Source of the DNA: JAZKFT01 sp963845495
Lineage (GTDB): Bacteria; Bacteroidota; Bacteroidia; Chitinophagales; Chitinophagaceae
DNA length: 64,000 nucleotides
Reading direction: 5' to 3'
NCBI GenBank assembly: GCA_963845495.1
Contig: CAWJTH010000039.1
Span: 62,001 to 126,000, forward strand
Under the pieces are notes generated by a model. The model was not told the DNA's origin, did no database searches, and saw only the letters and a program-made list of their open reading frames with translations. Within the stretch, counting starts at the first letter, position 1. Every line of letters starts with the position of its first letter. A program made the position numbers and the translations under genes. Positions 17,055 through 25,508 of the stretch are shown piece after piece.

Positions 17055-17120
17055 GGGCTTCTTTTCGTGGCGTCCTGTTTTCCTTTCGTACGTGTTTTCT
17101 TGGTTTACAAAAGAAAACGT

Positions 17121-19487
17121 ATGAGACAAATTTTTTCCATTTCAATGTTGTTATTGCTTGGCTTTTTTTCCAATGCGCAAAGCCATTTAAAAATTGTTAT
17201 AACCGATGCCAAAACTGGCAAACCGGTTGAACGGGCTACTATTTCCACCGATAAGAAAAATATGTTGGTGACCGATGATGAAGGCAAAGCGGATTTGGCA
17301 AGCAAGTTCTATCCTTCAAATATCCATATTACTGCTGCAGGTTTTGAACCGAAAGATATTACAATCGACAAAAACAACGGGCTGATTTCCATTGCGTTAC
17401 AGCCTAAATCGTTGTTGCTGCAACCGGTGGAAGTGAACGCCATTCGTGCCGGCGATAAATCGCCTTTCACCAAAACCAACTTGTCGAAAAGTTATATCGA
17501 GGACAATAATTTGGGACAAGATCTCCCTTTTTTGCTAAACCAAACGCCGAATGTGGTAATTAACAGCGATGCAGGAAATGGAATTGGTTATACCGCTTTA
17601 CGGATCCGCGGATCCGATGCAACACGTATTAACATGACAATCAATGGGATACCTTATAACGACGCCGAAGACCAAGGTAGTTATTTTGTTGATTTACCCG
17701 ATTTGGCATCGTCTGTAACTAGCATACAAGTGCAGCGTGGCGTTGGCACAAGCAGTAGCGGAGCAGGCGCATTTGGTGCCACCATGAATTTTAGCACCAG
17801 CGAATACAACGACAAATTTGGCGTAGAATTAAACAACAGCTATGGCAGTTTTAATAGTTGGAAAAATACGGTGAAACTAAGCAGTGGCTTGATCGGCGGC
17901 CATTTTACATTTGATGCCAGATATTCAAATATCCGTAGCGATGGATATATTGATCGAGCAAAAACAAATCTGGAATCCGGTTATTTTAGTGCTGCTTATT
18001 ATGATAAAAAAACAACGATCCGTTTTAATATGTTGTTGGGTAAAGAAAAAACCTACCAAGCTTGGGATGGCGTGCCACAAGATAGTTTGGCTACACACCG
18101 CACTTACAACGACCTTGGTTTAAAACCTGACGGCACTTTTTATAATAACCAAACCGATAACTATATCCAAAACCAATACCAATTATTTATCAATCAATCA
18201 CTTAGTAACAATTGGGTTTTTAATACCGGATTTTTTTGGACGCCCGGCAAAGGTTATTATGAAGAATACAAACCTGGTGAAACGTTGGCAGATTATAATA
18301 TTTCGCCAATTACGGCTGGCGGAACAACCTACACCACTTCTGATTTGGTGCGCCGTTTGTGGTTGAATAACGATTATTTCGGCCAGATTTTTTCTTTTCA
18401 ACAAAAAACAAAAAAAGACGAACTGACTTTGGGCGGCGGATGGAACCGTTATACCGGCGCACATTACGGCGAAGTTGTTTGGACGCAAGTGCAACCCAAC
18501 GTTTACTCCCGTTATTATTATTTGGATGCCGATAAAACCGACATTAATTTCTACGCAAAATGGCAACACCAATTATCGTCAAATTTTGATGGTTTTGCAG
18601 ACTTGCAATACCGCAATGTTCGTTACAACATTTATGGTTTTGATGATAACCCAGATATTACCATTCATGCCAAATACAATTTTATAAACCCAAAAGCGGG
18701 CATTAGTTTTCACCAGAAAGATTGGAGTGGTTATTTAAGCTACGCTTTGGCCAATAAAGAACCGAACCGTGATGATTTTGACGCTAACATTGTGCAACAA
18801 CCAAAACGGGAACAACTGCATGATTTTGAATTGAATATAAAAAAGAAAAATATTTTTAAAGGTTTCGATATTTCCGCAACAGGCTATTATATGTTGTATA
18901 AAGACCAATTGATTTTAACCGGACAAATAAATGAAGTTGGCGCTTACACCCGAACAAACACGCCAAATAGTTATCGACTTGGCACTGAACTGGAAATGAA
19001 TTACCACGCCTCGAAATGGAACGTAAGCTATAATTTAGCGTTAAGCCAAAACAAGATTAAAAACTTTACCGAATATGTAGATGATGACGATAATGGTGGC
19101 CAGCAAGCTATTAACCATGGCACTACCACTATTGCATTTTCGCCTAGCGTTGTGCAAGGATTAACTTTGAATGTGATGCCTGTAAAAAATTGGGAACTAA
19201 CTTGGTTGGGTAAAAATGTGGGCAAAGAATTTTTGGACAATACCAACAGCGATGATCGCAAGCTGAAAGCCTTTGTGGTAAACGATTTCAGGACATCTTA
19301 CACCATTCATTATGGGTTGTTGAAAGAGGCCAAATTGATCTTTCAACTGAATAATATTTTCAATGTAAAATATGAGCCGAACGGATATACGTACAGCTAC
19401 ATCAGCGGCGGTGTGTATAATTATGACAACCGCTATTTCCCAATGGCTGGAACGAATGTGATGGTGGGGTTGAATGTGAAATTGTAA
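17121..19487 (+). CDS. TonB-dependent receptor, predicted thiamin/thiamin-phosphate uptake (Omr1-type)
   Basis: A 788-residue outer membrane receptor. It has a signal peptide (MRQIFSISMLLLLGFFSNAQ), an N-terminal carboxypeptidase-regulatory-like domain (residues ~20-110, GKPVERATI), a plug domain (DLPFLLNQTPNVVI, IRGSDATRINMTINGIPYND, VQRGVGTSSSGAGAFGA) and a long beta-barrel. The start at 17121 follows the TPP riboswitch and begins a proper signal peptide; 17067 gives a non-signal extension. TPP control points to uptake of thiamin or a derivative. In Bacteroidota such receptors often precede pnuT and a thiamin kinase; those are absent here. It is terminated by a 20-bp perfect hairpin. Confidence 0.88.
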   Translation: MRQIFSISMLLLLGFFSNAQSHLKIVITDAKTGKPVERATISTDKKNMLVTDDEGKADLASKFYPSNIHITAAGFEPKDITIDKNNGLISIALQPKSLLLQPVEVNAIRAGDKSPFTKTNLSKSYIEDNNLGQDLPFLLNQTPNVVINSDAGNGIGYTALRIRGSDATRINMTINGIPYNDAEDQGSYFVDLPDLASSVTSIQVQRGVGTSSSGAGAFGATMNFSTSEYNDKFGVELNNSYGSFNSWKNTVKLSSGLIGGHFTFDARYSNIRSDGYIDRAKTNLESGYFSAAYYDKKTTIRFNMLLGKEKTYQAWDGVPQDSLATHRTYNDLGLKPDGTFYNNQTDNYIQNQYQLFINQSLSNNWVFNTGFFWTPGKGYYEEYKPGETLADYNISPITAGGTTYTTSDLVRRLWLNNDYFGQIFSFQQKTKKDELTLGGGWNRYTGAHYGEVVWTQVQPNVYSRYYYLDADKTDINFYAKWQHQLSSNFDGFADLQYRNVRYNIYGFDDNPDITIHAKYNFINPKAGISFHQKDWSGYLSYALANKEPNRDDFDANIVQQPKREQLHDFELNIKKKNIFKGFDISATGYYMLYKDQLILTGQINEVGAYTRTNTPNSYRLGTELEMNYHASKWNVSYNLALSQNKIKNFTEYVDDDDNGGQQAINHGTTTIAFSPSVVQGLTLNVMPVKNWELTWLGKNVGKEFLDNTNSDDRKLKAFVVNDFRTSYTIHYGLLKEAKLIFQLNNIFNVKYEPNGYTYSYISGGVYNYDNRYFPMAGTNVMVGLNVKL

Positions 19488-19501
19488 GGGATTATTGCAG
19501 A

Positions 19502-19546
19502 AAATGGCTAATATTTTAATTAAGTGAATTAAAATATTAGCCATTT
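19502..19546 (+). terminator. Long perfect hairpin after the TonB receptor
   Basis: A 20-bp perfect stem (19502-19521 with 19527-19546) with loop AAGTG, followed by ATTTACTT. It lies 15 nt past the stop codon. The stem is AT-rich, so termination is likely but not certain. Confidence 0.7.
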
Positions 19547-19591
19547 ATTTACTTAGATTTTTTATACATTTACATAACAAAATTTTATTTT

Positions 19592-19813
19592 ATGGCACAA
19601 ACAACAGACATAAAATTAACTGAAAAAGAAAATAACGGCGACAATATCAAATTAGATTCGCGAGACAATGACTTAAATTTCAATCAGTTATTAGAAGGAA
19701 TGGAGCCGTCAGATAATGATTTTGAAAAAGAATGGAATGAGGCCATGACTGGTGAAGAATTTTGGGGGGAGATAGAAAAAACGATACGCACACATTTTAA
19801 AAACAAAGAATGA
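19592..19813 (+). CDS. Small acidic protein, candidate antitoxin
   Basis: A 73-residue acidic protein rich in Asp, Glu and Asn, with a disordered-looking N-terminus and the helix FEKEWNEAMTGEEFWGEI near the C-terminus. It has no recognised family. The next gene begins inside its stop codon (ATGA at 19810-19813), and that product looks like a RelE/ParE-type protein. Small size, acidity, overlap and order fit an antitoxin-toxin pair, but this is inference. A TACATTTA near 19565 could be a weak -7 element. Confidence 0.55.
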   Translation: MAQTTDIKLTEKENNGDNIKLDSRDNDLNFNQLLEGMEPSDNDFEKEWNEAMTGEEFWGEIEKTIRTHFKNKE

Positions 19814-20136
19814 CGCAAATAAAATATTCACACGTCGCACTTCAATTTTTTGACAATTTGGTGAAGGCATTAATTAAAAATGGCTATTTTTCAATTGAAG
19901 AAAACGCTATTGAATATAAAAGGGATGTAAAAACTTTTATTGAATTCAATATTGAAAAACAACAACATAAAGTAGCTCCATCTGAATTTGATAAATTTGG
20001 CAAAAATCTTAAATATATTTCTTACAAAAGAAGCAAACGAACTACTTGGTATATTTTCTTTGTGGGAATGAATAATAGTTTTGTTATAAAACATATTACC
20101 AACAATCATCTATCGGCTCAATATTTTGGCAAATAA
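19810..20136 (+). CDS. Small basic protein, candidate RelE/ParE-like toxin
   Basis: A 108-residue basic protein translationally coupled to the preceding acidic gene. The C-terminal half (YKRSKRTTWYIFFVGMNNSFVIKHITNNHLSAQYFG) has strands and the closing ITNNH-(x)4-YF text that I associate with RelE-fold proteins of Bacteroidota. The N-terminal half is helical with many Lys and Glu. Catalytic residues cannot be assigned with confidence. It is convergent with mutS, with only 2 nt between the two stop codons. It could also be an unrelated small protein. Confidence 0.5.
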   Translation: MTQIKYSHVALQFFDNLVKALIKNGYFSIEENAIEYKRDVKTFIEFNIEKQQHKVAPSEFDKFGKNLKYISYKRSKRTTWYIFFVGMNNSFVIKHITNNHLSAQYFGK

Positions 20137-20138
20137 TC

Positions 20139-22805
20139 TTACTTCAACCTCCCCTTTATCTCATTCAATTTCATCAGCGCCTCCACCGGTGTAAGCCTGT
20201 TAATATCAATGGCTTCAAGCAGTTTTCTTATTTCATCAAAAGTTTCGGAATGTGCATCAAAAATGGACAATTGCATTTGCGGTGCTGCCAATCCTTTCAT
20301 TGTTTTATCCAACGCATTTGATTTTGGCCCACTTGGTTTCTTGCTTGTTTGTCCCTTATTTTCCTGATCAATTTCTTCTTCCACATTTTCCCGGCTAGCT
20401 TCCAATTGTACCAAAATTTCGTTGGCACGTTGCACCAATTCGGGTGGCATACCAGCCATTTTTGCCACGTGTATGCCGAAGCTATGCGTACTTCCGCCAG
20501 CGGCCAATTTGCGGAGGAAAATTATTTTATTGCCCACCTCTTTATTGGTGATGTGGTAATTTTTTACCCTTGGCAATTTATTTTCCAGCTCATTCAGTTC
20601 GTGGTAATGCGTGGCAAATAACGTTTTTGGAGCAAAATTGTTTTTATGGAGAAATTCAACAATGCTCCAAGCAATGCTAATGCCATCGTACGTGCTGGTA
20701 CCACGGCCAATTTCATCCAAAATAATAAGGCTGCGTTCAGAAATATTGTTAAGAATGCTGGCCGTTTCATTCATTTCAACCATAAAGGTACTTTCGCCAC
20801 CGCTTAAATTGTCGGATGCGCCCACACGAGTAAAAATTTTATCGGTCAACGGTACTTGTGCCGAAGTGGCTGGCACAAAACTGCCGATATGTGCCATCAA
20901 AGTAATTAACGCCGTTTGCCGAAGTAATGCGCTTTTACCACTCATATTTGGGCCGGTTAAAATAATTACCTGCTGGCCGCTTGGGTCTAGAGTGATATCG
21001 TTGCTTACATACTTTTCTCCAACTGGTAAATTTCGTTCAATTACAGGGTGACGACTTTCGGTTAAAATAAGTTCTAACCCATTGTGCAACAACGGTTTAC
21101 GATAATTGTATTGCAAGGCATTTTGAGCAAAACAACAAAGGCAATCCAACACGCCAAGCACTTGCCCGTTTAGTTGTAAAGGCGCTAAATAATCTTGCAG
21201 TTCAAGCAACAAATGGTCGAAAACCTGTTGCTCGATGGCGAATATTTTATCTTCGGCCCCCATTATTTTTTCTTCATATTCCTTTAATTCGGGTGTAATG
21301 TAGCGTTCCGCATTGGCCAAAGTTTGCTTGCGGATCCATTCGGTAGGCACTTTTGGCTTATGCAGGTTGGTCACTTCCAAATAATAACCAAACACATTGT
21401 TGAAACCAATTTTTAGCGAAGAAATGCCGGTTTTTTCGCTTTCAGCATTTTGTATTTTAATCAAATAATCTTTTCCGCCGGAGGCAATGGCCCGCAATTC
21501 GTCCAATTCTGCATGGATGCCGGTCGCAATCATGCCGCCTTTTGCAGCCAAAGCAGGCGGATTTTCCACCATTTCTTTGCTAATTTTATCCGACAAATAT
21601 TTACAGGGGTTGAGTGAATCACCCAATCTTTTCAGGTATTCGTTGCTGGTATTTTCGCAGGCAATTTTTATGTTGGCAATTTGTTGCAAACCACGGGCAA
21701 TTTGTAACACTTCCCGCGGATTTACCTTTTTCAATGGCACTTTGCTTACCAGCCTTTCAATATCACCGGTTTGTTTTATGGCAGCAAAAATGTTATTTCG
21801 GGTATCCGTCTCTTTTATTAAATATTCAACGGCGTTTAACCGTTCGTTTATTTTCGCAATATCTTTCAAAGGCAATACCAGCCAACGTTTCAGCAACCTA
21901 GCGCCCATAGCGCTAACAGTATTGTCTAATACTTTTAATAGGGTTTGTCCATTTTCAACACCGCTTCCCAACAATTCCAAATTGCGTATGGTAAAACGGT
22001 CCATCCACAAATGTTCGTCTCTATCAATGCGCTGGATGGACGTAACATGCTGTAAATTAGGATGTTCTGTATCTTTTAAATAATGGAGAATAGCGCCTGC
22101 GGCGATGATGCCAAATGGCATATCATCGATACCAAAACCTTTTAGCGAATGGGTGCCAAAATGCTTCAGCAAACTTTCTTCGGCATAAGCAGGTTGAAAA
22201 ATCCATTCATCCAACGTGTACGTGTAAAATTTCAGCCCAAAATATTCTTTAAAAAACTTTTGTTGGTTGCGCTGAAAAACAACTTCTGCCGGGCGAAGCC
22301 CTTGCAACAATTTATCGGCATATTCCCGATCGCCGGTGGCGGCAAAAAATTCACCGGTTGAAATATCCAAAAAAGCTATCCCAAACATCCCGTTTTCAGC
22401 AAAATGAATACTGCATAAAAAGTTGTTGCTGCCGTGCTCCAACAGTTTATCGTTGGTAGCAACGCCAGGTGTAACCAACTCCGTAACGCCACGTTTTACG
22501 ATTCCCTTTGCTTGTTTGGGGTCTTCCAACTGATCGCAAATCGCCACGCGATAACCGCCTTTCACCAATTTATGCAAGTAAGTATCCAGCGCATGATGCG
22601 GAAAACCGGCCAATTCATTATCGCCGATGCCGCCGTTGTTGCGTTTGGTGAGCGTAATGCCCAGCACACGGGCCGTATTAATGGCATCTTGACCAAAAGT
22701 TTCGTAAAAATCGCCCACCCTGAACAATAAAATGGCATCTGGATATCTGGCTTTGATGGCCCGATGCTGAACCATCAATGGTGTATCTGTAACGGCTTTC
22801 GACAT
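20139..22805 (-). CDS. mutS: DNA mismatch repair ATPase MutS
   Basis: MutS recognises mismatches and small loops and starts methyl-independent repair with MutL. The 888 residues contain the mismatch-binding Phe-x-Glu motif (GDFYETFG, F33 and E35), the connector and lever domains, and the ATPase domain with Walker A TGPNMSGKS (about residues 615-622), STFMVEM, the Walker B ILDEIGRGTSTYDG and ATHYHEL. The C-terminal tail is long and charged. Length is in the MutS1 range. The 5' flank contains a six-heptad repeat; TATTTTTG on this strand at 22920-22927 is a possible -7 element. Confidence 0.97.
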   Translation of the reverse strand: MSKAVTDTPLMVQHRAIKARYPDAILLFRVGDFYETFGQDAINTARVLGITLTKRNNGGIGDNELAGFPHHALDTYLHKLVKGGYRVAICDQLEDPKQAKGIVKRGVTELVTPGVATNDKLLEHGSNNFLCSIHFAENGMFGIAFLDISTGEFFAATGDREYADKLLQGLRPAEVVFQRNQQKFFKEYFGLKFYTYTLDEWIFQPAYAEESLLKHFGTHSLKGFGIDDMPFGIIAAGAILHYLKDTEHPNLQHVTSIQRIDRDEHLWMDRFTIRNLELLGSGVENGQTLLKVLDNTVSAMGARLLKRWLVLPLKDIAKINERLNAVEYLIKETDTRNNIFAAIKQTGDIERLVSKVPLKKVNPREVLQIARGLQQIANIKIACENTSNEYLKRLGDSLNPCKYLSDKISKEMVENPPALAAKGGMIATGIHAELDELRAIASGGKDYLIKIQNAESEKTGISSLKIGFNNVFGYYLEVTNLHKPKVPTEWIRKQTLANAERYITPELKEYEEKIMGAEDKIFAIEQQVFDHLLLELQDYLAPLQLNGQVLGVLDCLCCFAQNALQYNYRKPLLHNGLELILTESRHPVIERNLPVGEKYVSNDITLDPSGQQVIILTGPNMSGKSALLRQTALITLMAHIGSFVPATSAQVPLTDKIFTRVGASDNLSGGESTFMVEMNETASILNNISERSLIILDEIGRGTSTYDGISIAWSIVEFLHKNNFAPKTLFATHYHELNELENKLPRVKNYHITNKEVGNKIIFLRKLAAGGSTHSFGIHVAKMAGMPPELVQRANEILVQLEASRENVEEEIDQENKGQTSKKPSGPKSNALDKTMKGLAAPQMQLSIFDAHSETFDEIRKLLEAIDINRLTPVEALMKLNEIKGRLK

Positions 22806-22811
22806 ATTTTG

Positions 22812-22853
22812 GTGAATAGTGAATGGTCAATTGTGAATAGTGAATGGCAAATA
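22812..22853. repeat. Six heptads upstream of mutS
   Basis: GTGAATA, GTGAATG, GTCAATT, GTGAATA, GTGAATG and GCAAATA are contiguous, starting 6 nt upstream of the mutS ATG. They would lie in the mRNA leader if transcription starts near 22912. Confidence 0.85.
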
Positions 22854-23097
22854 ATTAATAGTTGTAGTTGGCTCAGGAATTTATTTCGTATCTCAAATTG
22901 CGTAATTGTTATGGGGCGTCAAAAATAAGTAATAGTACATCTTAATTAAGGACTGTGAATAGTTTGTCAATTTCCAATCGCAATCTTACCAAAATTTAAA
23001 ACTGTTAAAAAAATAAATAGCACGACTGTTGGACGATTTTTTACGTTTAATAATAAAAAAGATTTTCAATAAGGGCTTACTATTACTTAATCATTTT

Positions 23098-23745
23098 ATG
23101 AAAATAATCTCCATTTTACTGGCAAGTACGTTTTTGCTTTTTCAATTTTCGGCAACTTGCCAAGAAGATTGGAATTTAAAAAAGGATAAAAACGGCATTC
23201 AAGTGTTTACCAGAAAATCGAAATTATTTAAATTCGATGAAATAAAGGTGGAAGCTACGCTTAATGGAAACCTTTCACAACTGGCGGCAGTTTTATTGGA
23301 TGTGAACGACCATCCCACATGGGTTTACAAAACCATCGAAGCAAAATTGCTAAAAACGGTTAGCCCTTCGGAAATTTATTATTACACGCAAGTTGAATGC
23401 CCTTGGCCGTTTGAAAACCGAGACTTAGCGGTGCACATGACTATTTCGCAAAACCCAGCCACCAAATTGTTAACCATGGAAATGAAACATGCCGCAGATG
23501 CCGTACCCGAAAAAAAGGGATTGGTACGTGTAAAATATTCAACGGTTACTTGGTTGGTAACGCCCATCAACAACAAACAAATTAAAATCGATTATCAGAT
23601 CGAGGTTAATCCAAGCGGTTCGCTGCCGGCTTGGTTATTGAATATGTTTATCAGTAAAGGGCCGTATCAATCATTTATGAATTTAAGAGAGCGGATTTTG
23701 CTTCCGCAATATGCGCAAGCGAAGTTTGGGTTTATTGTAAATTAA
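23098..23745 (+). CDS. START-domain (lipid-binding fold) exported protein
   Basis: The ATG at 23098 starts a signal peptide (MKIISILLASTFLLFQFSATCQ) and a 215-residue protein; the frame is open further upstream without one. The mature part has a START/SRPBCC-like fold: WNLKKDKNGIQVFTRK, an IEAKLLKTVSPSEIYYYTQVE strand pair, WPFENRDLAVHM, and a long C-terminal helix ending in FMNLRERI. The family binds hydrophobic ligands in a cavity; bacterial members are mostly unassigned. It stands alone between mutS (divergent) and a repeat block. Confidence 0.85.
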   Translation: MKIISILLASTFLLFQFSATCQEDWNLKKDKNGIQVFTRKSKLFKFDEIKVEATLNGNLSQLAAVLLDVNDHPTWVYKTIEAKLLKTVSPSEIYYYTQVECPWPFENRDLAVHMTISQNPATKLLTMEMKHAADAVPEKKGLVRVKYSTVTWLVTPINNKQIKIDYQIEVNPSGSLPAWLLNMFISKGPYQSFMNLRERILLPQYAQAKFGFIVN

Positions 23746-23784
23746 AACCTCACCCCGCCCCTATCTTCACTAATTCTTCTTCTT

Positions 23785-23831
23785 CGATGGACTTTGCCCG
23801 TCGCTAATGGATGTCGTCCCTTCAGGACTTT
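23785..23831. repeat. Two-hairpin motif, copy 2
   Basis: CGATGGACTTTGCCCGTCG and GTCCCTTCAGGAC correspond to the motif at 15500-15544. G-C pairs are replaced by G-T pairs in places, so the stems are kept while the sequence varies. Confidence 0.75.
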
Positions 23832-23850
23832 TCGGCATATAATTCATTTC

Positions 23851-23955
23851 CTTGTTTTCTGTCCCTGCATTCTTGTCTCCTTGCCTTCTTAATTCCTTAT
23901 TGTCTGTCCCTGCATTCTTGTCTCCTTGCCTTCTTAATTCCTTGTTTTCTTGTTT
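23851..23955. repeat. 15-bp tandem array with 45-bp higher-order unit
   Basis: Seven 15-bp units; the first three (CTTGTTTTCTGTCCC, TGCATTCTTGTCTCC, TTGCCTTCTTAATTC) repeat as a 45-bp block at 23896-23940 with two changes. It is analogous to the array at 15573-15707. Confidence 0.85.
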
Positions 23956-24017
23956 TCTTGCTTTTCAATTTTCTTATACCTTATTTCAAATTTCTTATTC
24001 TTTATTTTCCGGCTTCA

Positions 24018-24025
24018 TAACTTCG
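24018..24025 (+). promoter_or_regulatory. Predicted -7 element of the SDR gene (leaderless)
   Basis: TAACTTCG, a one-base variant of TAnnTTTG, ends 4 nt before the ATG at 24030. Confidence 0.35.
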
Positions 24026-24029
24026 CTGC

Positions 24030-24788
24030 ATGGCAAAAACAGTATTGATTACAGGCGCAACATCTGGTTTTGGAAAGGCTTCGGCAACCATTTTTGCAAA
24101 GCACAATTGGAATTTAATTATTACAGGCCGACGGGCAGAGATATTGGACGTTATCGCAAAATACCTCAGTCAAAAATATGAAGTAAAAGTTTTGCCGCTT
24201 GTGTTTGATGTGCAGGATAAAACCGCTTGTTTCAATGCCATTGAAACGATGCCACAAGAATGGCAAAAAATAGATTTACTGTTGAACAATGCCGGTTTGG
24301 CCTTGGGCAAAGATAGTTTTGACGATGCAGATATGGACGATTGGGAAACCATGATTAACACGAACGTGAAAGGCTTATTGTATATGAGCAGGGCTGTTTT
24401 GCCATTGATGAAAAAAACGGGTGCTGGTCATATCATTAATCTTGGTTCAGTGGCGGGAAAAGATATTTATGAAAACGGCAATGTGTATTGCGCCACTAAA
24501 GCTGCGGTGGATGTATTAAGCCATAGCATGCGGATTGATTTATTGAAACATAAAATAAAAGTAACTGCCATACATCCAGGTGCTGCCGATACGGAGTTTA
24601 GCCAAGTTAGGTTTAAAGGCGACGAAGAAAAAGCTGCCGCAACTTACAACGGTTTGTTACCATTATCCGCCGAAGATGTGGCCGACGTTATTTTTTATTG
24701 TGCCAGTTTGCCGCCGCATGTTTGCATTAACGATTTGGTACTTACGCCAACCGCACAGGCCGATGGGATTTATTTTTATAGACAGTAA
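24030..24788 (+). CDS. SDR family NAD(P)-dependent oxidoreductase (YdfG-like)
   Basis: A classical short-chain dehydrogenase of 252 residues. The cofactor loop TGATSGFGKASA is at residues 7-18, NNAG follows near residue 89, the catalytic Ser is in INLGSVAGKD, and the YxxxK motif is YCATK. The sequence IHPGAADTEFSQVRFKGD resembles the YdfG-type 3-hydroxy acid dehydrogenases (serine and 3-hydroxypropionate oxidation). The exact substrate cannot be fixed from sequence. A membrane protein gene begins 3 nt after the stop and is probably cotranscribed. Confidence 0.9.
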   Translation: MAKTVLITGATSGFGKASATIFAKHNWNLIITGRRAEILDVIAKYLSQKYEVKVLPLVFDVQDKTACFNAIETMPQEWQKIDLLLNNAGLALGKDSFDDADMDDWETMINTNVKGLLYMSRAVLPLMKKTGAGHIINLGSVAGKDIYENGNVYCATKAAVDVLSHSMRIDLLKHKIKVTAIHPGAADTEFSQVRFKGDEEKAAATYNGLLPLSAEDVADVIFYCASLPPHVCINDLVLTPTAQADGIYFYRQ

Positions 24789-24791
24789 ATA

Positions 24792-25286
24792 ATGAAAGAA
24801 AAAAATTATTTGCTGTTTCATATTGCGGCCACGGCGGCATTTGCTATTTCATCTGGCATTTTAAGCTGGTTTACCTATGATATGGTTTTTAACAAAAGCT
24901 GGACCCGGAAGGATTGGCTATTCCCGCTGCTCTTCTTTTTCTTTTTTGGTTCGGGTATCTTGTTCCAGTTGGCCAATCTGCGACTAACATCTTTTCTTAA
25001 AAAGAGTGATGGGCCTTCTATTTGGTTTAAACATTGGCATCTTTTATTATTACTTATCAATGTAGTTGGTGTGGCGTTATTGTTGTGGGGCATCTATGAA
25101 ATTACCCATGAAACACTGCACGATCATGAGCATTGGAATGTCCGTCAAACCTGCATTTATATTGGGTTAGTTGCACTTATACTAGCAACTATTTTTACTA
25201 TTGTTTCGTCTCTTCGGTTAAGAACCCTTTTAGCATTGTGCCAAAACCAGCGTGAAGAGCAATGGCTGGAGCAATTGGGAAAATAA
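24792..25286 (+). CDS. Four-TM membrane protein of unknown function
   Basis: A 164-residue protein with four predicted membrane helices, roughly at residues 8-30, 42-62, 84-105 and 125-147. A His-rich loop (HETLHDHEHW) lies between helices 3 and 4, and the C-terminal tail is charged. No family is recognised. It starts 3 nt after the SDR gene, so the two probably share an mRNA. The His cluster could bind metal, but this is speculation. Confidence 0.7.
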   Translation: MKEKNYLLFHIAATAAFAISSGILSWFTYDMVFNKSWTRKDWLFPLLFFFFFGSGILFQLANLRLTSFLKKSDGPSIWFKHWHLLLLLINVVGVALLLWGIYEITHETLHDHEHWNVRQTCIYIGLVALILATIFTIVSSLRLRTLLALCQNQREEQWLEQLGK

Positions 25287-25508
25287 AAGTCAAAATTCAG
25301 TTTATTCGCTGAGCTTTTTGAACATGATTTTATTTTTTTTTAAAACTATTAGCTGAACAACTAAAACGAATTTGATTTTATCCTAAAAATCATATTTCAT
25401 TAGTTTAAACAAAACGATAGACGGTTTGTTAATATTTTTTCCCATGCATCTAATTTTATAGGCGCATTTTTTATTTTATAGCAACTTTCTAAAAACAACT
25501 ATTAAAAA

